Assembly (NCBI GenBank): GCA_018268105.1
Contig: JAFDXG010000076.1
Span: 40,122 to 104,121 of the forward strand
Direction of reading: 5' to 3'
Length of the DNA: 64,000 nt
DNA from: Bacteroidota bacterium
GTDB lineage: Bacteria > Bacteroidota > Bacteroidia > Chitinophagales > Chitinophagaceae
Part shown: in pieces, positions 47,198 to 55,549 of the stretch
How the letters are laid out: each line of letters begins with the position of its first letter
Position numbering within the stretch: the stretch's first letter is position 1
The notes under the pieces: generated by a model
Told to the model about the DNA's origin: nothing
Databases searched by the model: none
The model's input: only the letters and a program-made list of their open reading frames with translations
Made by a program: the position numbers and the translations under genes

Positions 47198-48598
47198 ATG
47201 AATAAATCTTATACCGATCTTGTAAAACAAACCTTTTATTTTCCCCAGGAAGGCTTTGATGTACAGGATGGTTACCTGCGTTTCAATGGGCTTGACTTGA
47301 AATCCCTGATTGATAAATATGGTACGCCGCTTAAGCTGACCTACCTGCCTAAAATTGGTAAGCAGATCACCAAGGCGAAACTGATGTTCAAGGAAGCCTT
47401 TAAAAAGCACCGCTATGAAGGGAAATATTTCTATTGTTATTGTACCAAAAGTTCCCATTTTTCATTTGTAGTTGAAGAAGCGCTTAAGCACGACATTCAT
47501 CTGGAAACTTCTTATGCTTACGATATTGAAATCATCAACAGGTTGTACGAAAAGAAAAAGATAAATAAGGATATCCATATTATTTGCAACGGATTTAAGC
47601 AAAAAGGATATATCACCCGCATTGCACGGCTACTCAATTCGGGATTTAAGAATGTGATGCCCGTTCTTGATAATAAAGACGAACTGGATGCTTATCGCAA
47701 GTCGGTAAAAGTACCATTCAAACTGGGCATACGTGTGGCTGCTGAGGAAGAACCCACGTTTCCATTTTATACTTCAAGACTTGGGATAAGAGCAAGGGAC
47801 ATACTGGAATTTTATGTTGATAAGATTGAAGGCAATGAGCATAAGTTTCAACTGAAAATGCTTCATATATTTCTGAATAAAGGTATAAAGGACGATATAT
47901 ACTATTGGAGTGAGTTGAATAAAATAATTCATCTCTACTGTCAGCTCAAAAAAATATGCCCAGAACTGGATTCCATAAATATTGGTGGCGGGTTTCCCAT
48001 TAAACATTCTCTCGGGTTTGAGTATGACTATCAGTTTATGATCAATGAAATTGTAAAGAATATAAAAAACACCTGTAAAAAGGCAAAAGTACCTATGCCG
48101 AATATATATACTGAATTCGGTAGTTTCACTGTTGGCGAAAGTATGGCGCATATATATAGCGTGATTGGACAAAAAGTTCAGAATGATCGTGAAACCTGGT
48201 ATATGATTGATTCATCTTTCATTACAACACTTCCGGATACCTGGGGCATTGGAGAGCGTTTCTTACTTTTACCCATCAATAAATGGGATGAAGAATATCA
48301 GCGTGTGGTACTTGGAGGCATCACCTGCGACAGTCATGATTACTATGATTCGGAAGAACATATCAATGAAGTATTTCTACCCAAGATTGTAAATGGAGAG
48401 CCTTTATATCTTGGCTTTTTTCATACCGGCGCATACCAGGATCAAATAAGTGGTTATGGTGGTATAAAGCATTGTCTGATTCCATCACCCAAGCATGTAA
48501 TTGTGGAATATGATAAAAACGGGAAACTGGTTGACTGGCTCTATGCAAAAGAACAATCAGCCCAGAGTATGCTGAAGATACTTGGCTATATCAAATAA
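47198..48598 (+). CDS. speA: arginine decarboxylase-type PLP enzyme (fold III)
   Basis: PLP-dependent decarboxylase with an alanine-racemase-like barrel. The likely PLP lysine is K84 (YCTKSSHFSF), the phosphate-binding glycine loop is INIGGGFP, and the catalytic cysteine of the partner-subunit active site is C377 in TCDSHDYYD. The EFGSFTVGES stretch holds the glutamate that contacts PLP. The 466 residues are far fewer than the 630-660 of E. coli biosynthetic SpeA, but match the short form usually annotated as arginine decarboxylase in Bacteroidota. It would start agmatine and polyamine synthesis; a diaminopimelate- or carboxynorspermidine-type substrate is not excluded. No other polyamine gene is adjacent. 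Confidence 0.82.
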   Translation: MNKSYTDLVKQTFYFPQEGFDVQDGYLRFNGLDLKSLIDKYGTPLKLTYLPKIGKQITKAKLMFKEAFKKHRYEGKYFYCYCTKSSHFSFVVEEALKHDIHLETSYAYDIEIINRLYEKKKINKDIHIICNGFKQKGYITRIARLLNSGFKNVMPVLDNKDELDAYRKSVKVPFKLGIRVAAEEEPTFPFYTSRLGIRARDILEFYVDKIEGNEHKFQLKMLHIFLNKGIKDDIYYWSELNKIIHLYCQLKKICPELDSINIGGGFPIKHSLGFEYDYQFMINEIVKNIKNTCKKAKVPMPNIYTEFGSFTVGESMAHIYSVIGQKVQNDRETWYMIDSSFITTLPDTWGIGERFLLLPINKWDEEYQRVVLGGITCDSHDYYDSEEHINEVFLPKIVNGEPLYLGFFHTGAYQDQISGYGGIKHCLIPSPKHVIVEYDKNGKLVDWLYAKEQSAQSMLKILGYIK

Positions 48599-48608
48599 TA
48601 TGGTAGTA

Positions 48609-49664
48609 TCAGTTAGTATTTTTATTGGGATGAAGATTTATTTTCAGTACAATATCGTCTGCTGTCACAAACAAGATATCTTTTGTTTCATTAAATACAC
48701 AATTTGAAGCCGAACGTCCAAAGACTTTAATAAGGCCCAACCTTGCACCTTTCGGGGAGATGATATTTATTCCATCAGGGCCTGCACTAAAAATATTTCC
48801 ATGATTATCCAATTTGAAACCATCAGGGCCTTGTTTGATGGTTGCCATTTTTTTTAAGAGCGTAGCATCAAGTAAAATACCCCCGCTTACTATATCACCA
48901 TTTTTACTTAGGTGATAAGAATACCAGGCCGGCCGATACTCATCACTGCTTGCTATGTATAGGATATCTTCGGCAGGTGAAAGGGACAATCCATTGGGAC
49001 GGGGTATTGAATCAATCAACAGACTTAATTTTCCTTTAACATCAATTTTATATACCCCTTCAAACTTTAATTCTCGCTGCGGGTCATTTTCCCCATTAGG
49101 CAATCCATAAATTGGATCGGTAAAATATATATTGCCTTTTTTGTCTATTATCAAATCGTTGGGGCTGTTAAATCTTTTCCCTTTGTATTTACTTACCAGG
49201 GATGTAAATTTAGGAGTTGGATAAGAAACTCTTGCATCCATACGTGCCACCTGGCGATTCCCTGACTGGCAGAGTAATAATCGTCCATTATTGTCAAGTG
49301 ATAATCCATTTGATCCAATTTCACCTCCCCTTGGCAATTTACCGGTGTAACCCGAAGGTGTAAGGTATACCCCTATACTGTCGCTTTCCTTCCATTGAAA
49401 AATTTTATTTTCCGGAACATCAGAAAAAATTAATCGTTGCTGATCGGCAATCCACAAAGGCCCTTCAGCCCAATTAAAACCCCGTCCTATAACTTGTGCA
49501 GAAGCATTTAGGTCAATTATCTCTTCCAGATCAGTTGCATACCAGGAAACCTGTATCAAACTATCTTTTGCAGATTTGCCTGATTTTTGGTGATGCTTTG
49601 TATATGATTCGTTACAACTCGATATAAGCGAGAATAATAATAAGAAGACGAATGCATTTTTCAT
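48609..49664 (-). CDS. SMP-30/gluconolactonase-like lipoprotein
   Basis: 351-residue lactonase-type beta-propeller. The N-terminus MKNAFVFLLLFSLISSCNES is a lipoprotein signal with lipidation at C17, so the enzyme is envelope-anchored. The propeller motifs are FNWAEGPLWIADQQRLIFSDVPENKIFQW, SNGLSLDNNGRLLLCQSG, FNSPNDLIIDKKGNIYFTDP, PNGLSLSPAEDILYIASSD and GPDGFKLDNHGNIFSAGPDG; the E, N and D metal ligands of the family fall within them. It follows the galactonate dehydratase gene by 62 bases on the same strand, suggesting sugar-lactone hydrolysis feeding that enzyme. Confidence 0.87.
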   Translation of the reverse strand: MKNAFVFLLLFSLISSCNESYTKHHQKSGKSAKDSLIQVSWYATDLEEIIDLNASAQVIGRGFNWAEGPLWIADQQRLIFSDVPENKIFQWKESDSIGVYLTPSGYTGKLPRGGEIGSNGLSLDNNGRLLLCQSGNRQVARMDARVSYPTPKFTSLVSKYKGKRFNSPNDLIIDKKGNIYFTDPIYGLPNGENDPQRELKFEGVYKIDVKGKLSLLIDSIPRPNGLSLSPAEDILYIASSDEYRPAWYSYHLSKNGDIVSGGILLDATLLKKMATIKQGPDGFKLDNHGNIFSAGPDGINIISPKGARLGLIKVFGRSASNCVFNETKDILFVTADDIVLKINLHPNKNTN

Positions 49665-49726
49665 TATAGAATAATTACTTTAAATCAGGTTAATTATATA
49701 GTCTTTTTCATTTACAAGATGACATA

Positions 49727-50875
49727 CTACCATTCCGCTACACTTCCATCAATATGCCGCCAAACAGGATTGCGCCAGCGATGACCTTCTTTTGCCATCA
49801 TGTTTACATACTCTTCATTTATGGAAATACCCAGTCCGGGACCTGATGGAACGTTGACATATCCATCTTTGTATTGAAACACCGATTGGTCTTCAAGATA
49901 ATCGAGCAAATCATTGCCGGTGTTATAGTGGATACCCAAACTTTGTTCCTGAATAAAAGCATTGTGGCAGGTAGCGTCTACCTGCAGGCAGGAAGCCAGG
50001 GCAATAGGCCCAAGCGGGCAATGTGGCGCTGCTGCCACATCATACGCTTCTGCCATAGAAATAATTTTTTTACATTCTGTTATACCCCCTGCGTGAGACA
50101 GATCCGGTTGTATGATATCAACAATACCATGTTGTAACAATGTTTTAAACTGCCACCTGCTAAACATTCTTTCACCAGTTGCAATCGGTATAGAACAATG
50201 CTGTGATATTTCTTTCAGTGCTTCATTATTTTCAGGCAATACAGGTTCTTCAATAAACATCGGGTGAAGCTTTTCCAGTTCGCAAGCTAATATTTTTGCC
50301 ATTGGTTTATGAACCCGTCCATGAAAATCCACCCCTATACCAATTTCTGTTCCAACTGCATCTTTTATACTTTGCACTCTTTCCAATACTGCATCAATTT
50401 TAGAGAATGCATCTATATATTGCATCTCTTCAGAAGCATTCATCTTTACGGCAGTAAAACCTGCTGCAACTGCCTGCCGTGCCGCCTCAGCAACCTGCGA
50501 AGGGCGATCACCTCCTACCCAGGTATATACTTTGATAGATTCCCTTGCTTTTCCGCCTATCAACTGCCATACGGGTGCATTGAAGTATTTCCCTTTTATA
50601 TCCCATAAAGCCTGGTCAATACCTGAAATGGCGCTCATTAAAATTGGTCCGCCCCGGTAAAAACCACCCCGGTACATTGTATTCCAATGGTCTTCTATAT
50701 TCATGGGATCCTTACCTATAAGGTAATCCATCAACTCATGTACTGCAGCTTTTACCGTATCAGCTTTACCTTCAATCACAGGCTCACCCCAACCAGTGAT
50801 TCCCACATCTGTTTCAATTTTTAAAAACAGCCATCTTGGCGGTACCTGGTACAAAACATAACTTTTAATTTTCAT
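49727..50875 (-). CDS. dgoD: D-galactonate dehydratase (enolase superfamily)
   Basis: Dehydrates D-galactonate to 2-keto-3-deoxygalactonate. It has 382 residues, the same length as E. coli DgoD, and the residue numbers coincide: metal ligand D183 and general-acid H185 (GVDFHG), a Glu in FIEEPVLPEN, a Glu in ATGERMF and the catalytic His in AAPHCPLGP. The opening PPRWLFLKIETDVGITGWGEPVIEG is characteristic. The start is the ATG at 50875; the TTG at 50908 is rejected. It heads a two-gene operon with a lactonase. Downstream kinase and aldolase genes (dgoK, dgoA) are not here. Confidence 0.9.
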   Translation of the reverse strand: MKIKSYVLYQVPPRWLFLKIETDVGITGWGEPVIEGKADTVKAAVHELMDYLIGKDPMNIEDHWNTMYRGGFYRGGPILMSAISGIDQALWDIKGKYFNAPVWQLIGGKARESIKVYTWVGGDRPSQVAEAARQAVAAGFTAVKMNASEEMQYIDAFSKIDAVLERVQSIKDAVGTEIGIGVDFHGRVHKPMAKILACELEKLHPMFIEEPVLPENNEALKEISQHCSIPIATGERMFSRWQFKTLLQHGIVDIIQPDLSHAGGITECKKIISMAEAYDVAAAPHCPLGPIALASCLQVDATCHNAFIQEQSLGIHYNTGNDLLDYLEDQSVFQYKDGYVNVPSGPGLGISINEEYVNMMAKEGHRWRNPVWRHIDGSVAEW

Positions 50876-51065
50876 ACGGAATATCAATTCAGGGTTGAAC
50901 TGTTGCAATATATTCTTTTCTTTTAATAAACACTCAATTGCCGTATGGTTATTCTAATAGCTTTTTGAATATATGGCACAACAATTGTTTTAAAAAAGTT
51001 AAGCAGCAATACAATCACAATTTATGTCTGCTATATTCAGTAACTTCATGTAAAACCTTCCTACC

Positions 51066-51536
51066 ATGATAAAAGCCACCTCATTCAAAATTCCTCAGTA
51101 CATTACTGAAAGACTATTCCGCCTGATGGATATTTTAAAAAATGAAAAAGTAAAATACGAACAGGCTTCATTGACCATACACGACAAACAGTTTAAGCAG
51201 AACATAAGTATCCTGGCACAGGAGAACAGCCAGTACGTGTCGGAACTGACCTCACAGTTGCAATCGCTTGGGGTGTATGACTGTATTGACTCGCCCGAGA
51301 AAATAGAAGATTCTGTCAACCTTTCTTCTATCTCTGATGTTGACGATCAGCCTGAAACTAATTTTAATATATTACAATTTTGTAAGAACAGCGAGAAAAA
51401 AATGATCACTGCTTATCGTGAAGTGTTGAATGAACCTTACCTGCTTGAGGGTTTAAGAGCAACAATTCGCCGTCAGCTCAATGGTATTATGTATGCTTTT
51501 CTGAAATTGAAGCTACTGGAAGGAACTAAATTTTAA
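51066..51536 (+). CDS. DUF2383/PA2169-like four-helix protein
   Basis: 156-residue, all-helical, hydrophilic protein without a signal peptide. The sequence falls into roughly four amphipathic helices (ITERLFRLMDILKNEKVKYEQAS, DKQFKQNISILAQENSQYVSELTSQLQSLG, NILQFCKNSEKKMITAYREVLNE, LLEGLRATIRRQLNGIMYAFLKLKLLE), the ferritin-like arrangement of DUF2383. I assign the family on helix pattern, with moderate certainty. Relatives are often stress- or general-protection-associated. It is divergent from dgoD and convergent with purE, with no partner genes. Confidence 0.6.
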   Translation: MIKATSFKIPQYITERLFRLMDILKNEKVKYEQASLTIHDKQFKQNISILAQENSQYVSELTSQLQSLGVYDCIDSPEKIEDSVNLSSISDVDDQPETNFNILQFCKNSEKKMITAYREVLNEPYLLEGLRATIRRQLNGIMYAFLKLKLLEGTKF

Positions 51537-51548
51537 AATAGCAGGATA

Positions 51549-52082
51549 TTATTTTGTTGTTTTATCAAATTCATTCTGCCAACCGTCTTTTTTCAATTTG
51601 TCAACTTTTTTTAAGACCTCCTTTTCGAGGTCTTTTTTATAGGTAATAATTTTATCACCTGTCGGTTTGTCAAAAGCTCCAATAATTGACGCAGCAAGTA
51701 TACCGGCATTTTTTGAAGCATTTAAAGCAACTGTGGCTACGGGGATACCATTAGGCATTTGCAAAATAGACAACACCGAATCCCACCCGTCAATAGAATT
51801 GGAAGACTTAACCGGTACCCCAATGACAGGCAGCGAAGTTAGAGAAGCTACCATGCCTGGTAAATGCGCGGCGCCACCCGCACCTGCAATTATTACTTTC
51901 ATCCCCCTATTCTTTGCATTGGAAGCATACTCCACCATTCGCAAAGGGGTGCGGTGTGCAGATACAACCGTCAGTTCAAAGGGGATATCAAAAGTTGTCA
52001 GTATATCTGCTGCCCCCTGCATTACCTGCAGATCAGAATCGCTGCCCATAATTATACCTACCAGAGGTGTTGTTGCCGGCAT
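51549..52082 (-). CDS. purE: N5-carboxyaminoimidazole ribonucleotide mutase
   Basis: Converts N5-CAIR to CAIR in purine synthesis. The 177 residues include [13 protein letters not shown] (8-20), the VVSAHRTP segment with the catalytic His, and [26 protein letters not shown]. It forms an operon with purK (purK upstream, 57 bases), which makes its substrate, as in many bacteria. Confidence 0.96.
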   Translation of the reverse strand: MPATTPLVGIIMGSDSDLQVMQGAADILTTFDIPFELTVVSAHRTPLRMVEYASNAKNRGMKVIIAGAGGAAHLPGMVASLTSLPVIGVPVKSSNSIDGWDSVLSILQMPNGIPVATVALNASKNAGILAASIIGAFDKPTGDKIITYKKDLEKEVLKKVDKLKKDGWQNEFDKTTK

Positions 52083-52139
52083 ATTTGTATATGATCGTTT
52101 GTTAAAAAATAATGCTTAAATACAAAATGAAACACTATA

Positions 52140-53276
52140 CTAACTATCAATTTTTCCACTGATTACCTTCAGTGTATTTTTAATACGGTTTTTTTTAAAA
52201 ATCAAATCCTGCCGGTCTTTTCCGATTATGGTTACATGCCCCATCTTTCTGCCAGGTTTAGTTTGAGCTTTACCATAAATATGTACGAATACATTATCCA
52301 TTCTCAACACTTCTTCCAACCCATCATACACTGCATCTCCTGTATAGCCCACTTCTCCTAAAAGATTTACAATTGCTGCTGGCAGTATGGCAGCAGTATT
52401 ACCTAACGGATAATTAAGTATCACCCGCCACAGCATATCAAACTGGGAGCTGTAATTTGCCTCTATAGTATGGTGACCACTATTGTGTACCCGCGGCGCT
52501 GTTTCATTTACATATACCTCTCCCTGTTTATCAATAAAAAGTTCTACCGCAAAAATACCAGGGCTTTTAAGTTCCTTGACCACTTTTAATGCAATAGCCT
52601 CTGCCTTCCATAATATATTTTCAGAAAGTTCTGCGGGGCTTACCTGATAATCGAGCAAGTTAAGTAATGGATCAAAAACCATATCAACGGGAGGATACAA
52701 TGTTGTTTGAGCCGCCTCGTTTACTGCCACAATCATGGCTATTTCTTTGTGAATATTGATTTGTTTTTCAAGTACTCCAGGCTCGTCAAAGCATTTAGGT
52801 ATATCATCAGGCGATTTGATAATCTGTACACCTCTGCCATCATATCCACCCATCCCCAACTTATGGACTGCTGGTAGAAATTCCTGATTTGCCGCTACAT
52901 CTTTTGCAGACTGTGTGATTATAAAAGGAGCTGTAGGGATAGAAAAATATTCGTAATACTTTTTTTGTTTTACTTTATCTTTTATAATTCTCAAAGCTTC
53001 CGGCCTGGGATAAACATTTACTCCTTCTTCCTGAAGTTTTGCCAGGGCATCTTCATTTACTGATTCTATTTCTATGGTAATAGCATTAAGATCTTTACCA
53101 AAATTGTAAACATCATCAAAATTCCGGATATCACCTTTTACAAAATGATGGCAAAGATGCGCGGCAGGACAATGTGGATCATTTTCCATTACAAAAGTTT
53201 CCACAGGATAGTTAGCAGCAGCCTGCAAAAGCATTCGGCCCAATTGCCCCCCGCCCAGTATACCAGCTTTTATCAT
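52140..53276 (-). CDS. purK: N5-carboxyaminoimidazole ribonucleotide synthase
   Basis: ATP-grasp ligase that carboxylates AIR with bicarbonate, supplying PurE. The 378 residues begin IKAGILGGGQLGRMLLQAA, and GMGGYDGRGVQII is the ATP-loop. EAIALKVVKELKSPGIFAVELFIDKQGEVYVNETAPRVHNSGHHTIEA completes the metal and substrate site. The start is the ATG at 53276; the frame continues upstream to a TTG at 53393, but that stretch is not PurK-like. It leads the purK-purE operon. Confidence 0.95.
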   Translation of the reverse strand: MIKAGILGGGQLGRMLLQAAANYPVETFVMENDPHCPAAHLCHHFVKGDIRNFDDVYNFGKDLNAITIEIESVNEDALAKLQEEGVNVYPRPEALRIIKDKVKQKKYYEYFSIPTAPFIITQSAKDVAANQEFLPAVHKLGMGGYDGRGVQIIKSPDDIPKCFDEPGVLEKQINIHKEIAMIVAVNEAAQTTLYPPVDMVFDPLLNLLDYQVSPAELSENILWKAEAIALKVVKELKSPGIFAVELFIDKQGEVYVNETAPRVHNSGHHTIEANYSSQFDMLWRVILNYPLGNTAAILPAAIVNLLGEVGYTGDAVYDGLEEVLRMDNVFVHIYGKAQTKPGRKMGHVTIIGKDRQDLIFKKNRIKNTLKVISGKIDS

Positions 53277-53508
53277 AACTTGAATATAAATGTGGCGTGA
53301 AGATAGCAAAGAGCAGGAAATAACCCGGCGAAAATGAAAAACTATGCAAAATACATTACCAGGTTTACCGTTAAAAGAGATACAAAATCGCAACAGGGTA
53401 TATCTTGTTAAGATTTTTGAAAATATCTTAGCAAATTATACATGATATTTGCCCTGTAAAAACCGACCAGATGTAAAACTATAGTTTGCTCTGTTATAAT
53501 AACATCCA

Positions 53509-54675
53509 ATGAATATATGTAAATCCATTTCCATAACCTTTATAGCAATTGCCCTGGCAATTTCAGTCAATGGGCAATATTCATTTGTAGATTATCAAAA
53601 ATCGTTTGCAAAAGTAGCCGATGTCTTCAGGCGCAAAGAAGATTCTCTCCGCAGACAATTCGAATCAAAAGGTTTGCAATGGCCGGCAAAATATGTGTAT
53701 ATACGTTCATTTAAGTACGACAGCCAACTTGAGGTATGGGTAAAAAACAGTGTAAAGGAATCCTTCAAACTTTTTAAGACTTATAAAATCTGTGCCATGG
53801 CCGGGTCACTTGGTCCCAAAAGGATGCAGGGCGATTATCAGGTACCTGAAGGCTTTTATTATATCAATGAATTTAACCCGAACAGCGCCTATTATTTATC
53901 GCTAGGATTAAATTATCCCAATGCATCTGACAGATTGCTGAGCGACTCTCTCGCCCCGGGTGGTGACATTTACATACACGGTTCGTGTGTAACAGAAGGT
54001 TGCATCCCCATCAACAACGATCAGATTGAAGACCTTTATGTTATTACAAGTTATGCAAGGGCGCTTGGGCAGGAATATATTCCGGTTCATATTTTTCCCA
54101 TTCAGTTTAATAACCCCCGAAGCATAGGTTATCTTGATCGTTTTATGCAGATGTACAAAAGTTATCGTCCGCTTGCTGACAAACTTGAAGCTGCTTACAA
54201 CTATTTTGAAAAAAATCACCAGGTTCCGGTAGTGATGGTAAATAGTTATGGACAGTATATCATTGACAATAACCAGAAAGCAATTGTTAACCAGCAAAAA
54301 ACAGTTAAGCTAAAAACTGTTCGCACTATAAAAAAGGTACCTATTCCCGAAGATGAAATTGCCAAAGTAGTAAATACACTTCCTGTTTATCCGGGTGGTG
54401 CAAAGGCTTTTCAGGTTTTCCTGGATAAAACCAGTAAGGACGTGGCCGCACTTTTAGATGAGGGGCAAAAAGCCGCTTATTTAGTAGTTGAATATATTAT
54501 TGATAAAGAAGGAAAGCCGGTATATGCCCATGTTGTAAAAGGGGGTAACGATGATATTAATGAAGCCCTGGAAAATAAATTTGAAAGCATGCCCAACTGG
54601 AGACCAGCTATCCGGCAGGAACAGCCGGTAGCTATGAGGCTCAGACAAACTGTAGTCGTAGAAACAACGCCATAA
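53509..54675 (+). CDS. L,D-transpeptidase (YkuD/YafK type) fused to a TonB-C-like domain
   Basis: 388-residue exported protein; the signal peptide (SISITFIAIALAISVNGQ) would be cleaved near residue 22. The catalytic domain (about 55-225) carries the YkuD/YafK motif H157-G-S-C-V-T-E-G-C165, with C165 the likely nucleophile, so it may crosslink peptidoglycan or attach proteins to it. Residues about 285-388 read as a TonB C-terminal-like fold (LPVYPGGAKAFQVFL, YLVVEYIIDKEGKPVYAHVVKGG, MPNWRPAIRQEQPVAMRLRQTVVV). A basic linker with KTVKLKTVRTIKK joins them. The fusion suggests an LDT positioned through envelope protein contacts. No partner genes are adjacent. Confidence 0.8.
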   Translation: MNICKSISITFIAIALAISVNGQYSFVDYQKSFAKVADVFRRKEDSLRRQFESKGLQWPAKYVYIRSFKYDSQLEVWVKNSVKESFKLFKTYKICAMAGSLGPKRMQGDYQVPEGFYYINEFNPNSAYYLSLGLNYPNASDRLLSDSLAPGGDIYIHGSCVTEGCIPINNDQIEDLYVITSYARALGQEYIPVHIFPIQFNNPRSIGYLDRFMQMYKSYRPLADKLEAAYNYFEKNHQVPVVMVNSYGQYIIDNNQKAIVNQQKTVKLKTVRTIKKVPIPEDEIAKVVNTLPVYPGGAKAFQVFLDKTSKDVAALLDEGQKAAYLVVEYIIDKEGKPVYAHVVKGGNDDINEALENKFESMPNWRPAIRQEQPVAMRLRQTVVVETTP

Positions 54676-54707
54676 CTCTTTTTCTTATATTCTATAAAAG
54701 AAGTTAC

Positions 54708-55484
54708 TCACCCCTCTCCCATTGCTGCTTTTCTCATTTGACGCGCAGTTTCATATCCAACATAGTTTTCGATTCGCTTCTCAACAAAATAGATTACGGG
54801 GGTAAGCAATATGGCAATGGTGGCCTTATATATATAGTTCATGATGCCAATAGAAACCACCTGTGTCCAGGTCCAGTTGCCACCTAATTTAAATGCAATA
54901 GTCAGTACAATAAAGCTATCTATTAATTGAGACACAAGTGTTGAACCGGTTGCCCGCAGCCATATTTTTTTTTCGCCTGTTACTTTTTTAATCCGATGAA
55001 AAATAAAAACATCAACCATTTGACTTACCAGGAATGCCACAAGGCTACCAAGGATTATAAACATCCCCTGTCCGAATATACCACTGAAAGCAATTTGCAA
55101 ATCGGGAATCCCATCCTGAGTCTTAGAACCCGGCCACCAATCAGCAGGAGGTATATGGATACTGGCATAAAACATAATAAAAGCATAGGAGATGAGAGCA
55201 ACTGCAGTATAACTGATTCTCTTTACCGCTTTTGGGCCATAAAATTCATTTACAATATCTGTCATTACAAATTCGAGAGGCCATAGCAATACGCCACAGG
55301 TAAGACTAAACGATAATCCGCTATGCCCTAAAATTGTAAAGTTTACAGGCTGTAAACCAAACAACTTTTCGAGCGAGAAAATTTTTCCTCCTATACATTC
55401 TGCTATTAATGCATTTGCCACAAAAAAAGCGGCAAATCCTATAAATAGTTTGGCAGGCTTGTCTTTAAGAATTTCCTGGATCAT
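54708..55484 (-). CDS. queuosine precursor transporter (YhhQ family)
   Basis: 258-residue inner-membrane protein with about six hydrophobic segments, of the vitamin-uptake-like (VUT/ECF-related) family. Motifs include AAFFVANALIAECIGGKIF, GVLLWPLEFVMTDIVNEFYGPKAVKR (the acidic-rich segment after helix 3), VAFLVSQMVDVFIFHRIKK and LVSQLIDSFIVLTIAF. Family members import 7-cyano- or 7-aminomethyl-7-deazaguanine for queuosine in tRNA. I chose the ATG at 55484; another ATG lies 9 bases upstream. It is divergent from the YfhO-like gene. The queuosine enzymes are not in the window. Confidence 0.9.
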   Translation of the reverse strand: MIQEILKDKPAKLFIGFAAFFVANALIAECIGGKIFSLEKLFGLQPVNFTILGHSGLSFSLTCGVLLWPLEFVMTDIVNEFYGPKAVKRISYTAVALISYAFIMFYASIHIPPADWWPGSKTQDGIPDLQIAFSGIFGQGMFIILGSLVAFLVSQMVDVFIFHRIKKVTGEKKIWLRATGSTLVSQLIDSFIVLTIAFKLGGNWTWTQVVSIGIMNYIYKATIAILLTPVIYFVEKRIENYVGYETARQMRKAAMGEG

Positions 55485-55549
55485 AACACACATTAAAATT
55501 AAAGGGAAGACTAAAAATAATATTAATTTGCCGCCCTAAAACACGGTAA

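Noticed and set aside
53277..53393. N-terminal extension of purK from a TTG
   Set aside because: The extra 39 residues have no similarity to PurK, and the ATG at 53276 begins exactly at the conserved IKAGILGGGQLGRM.
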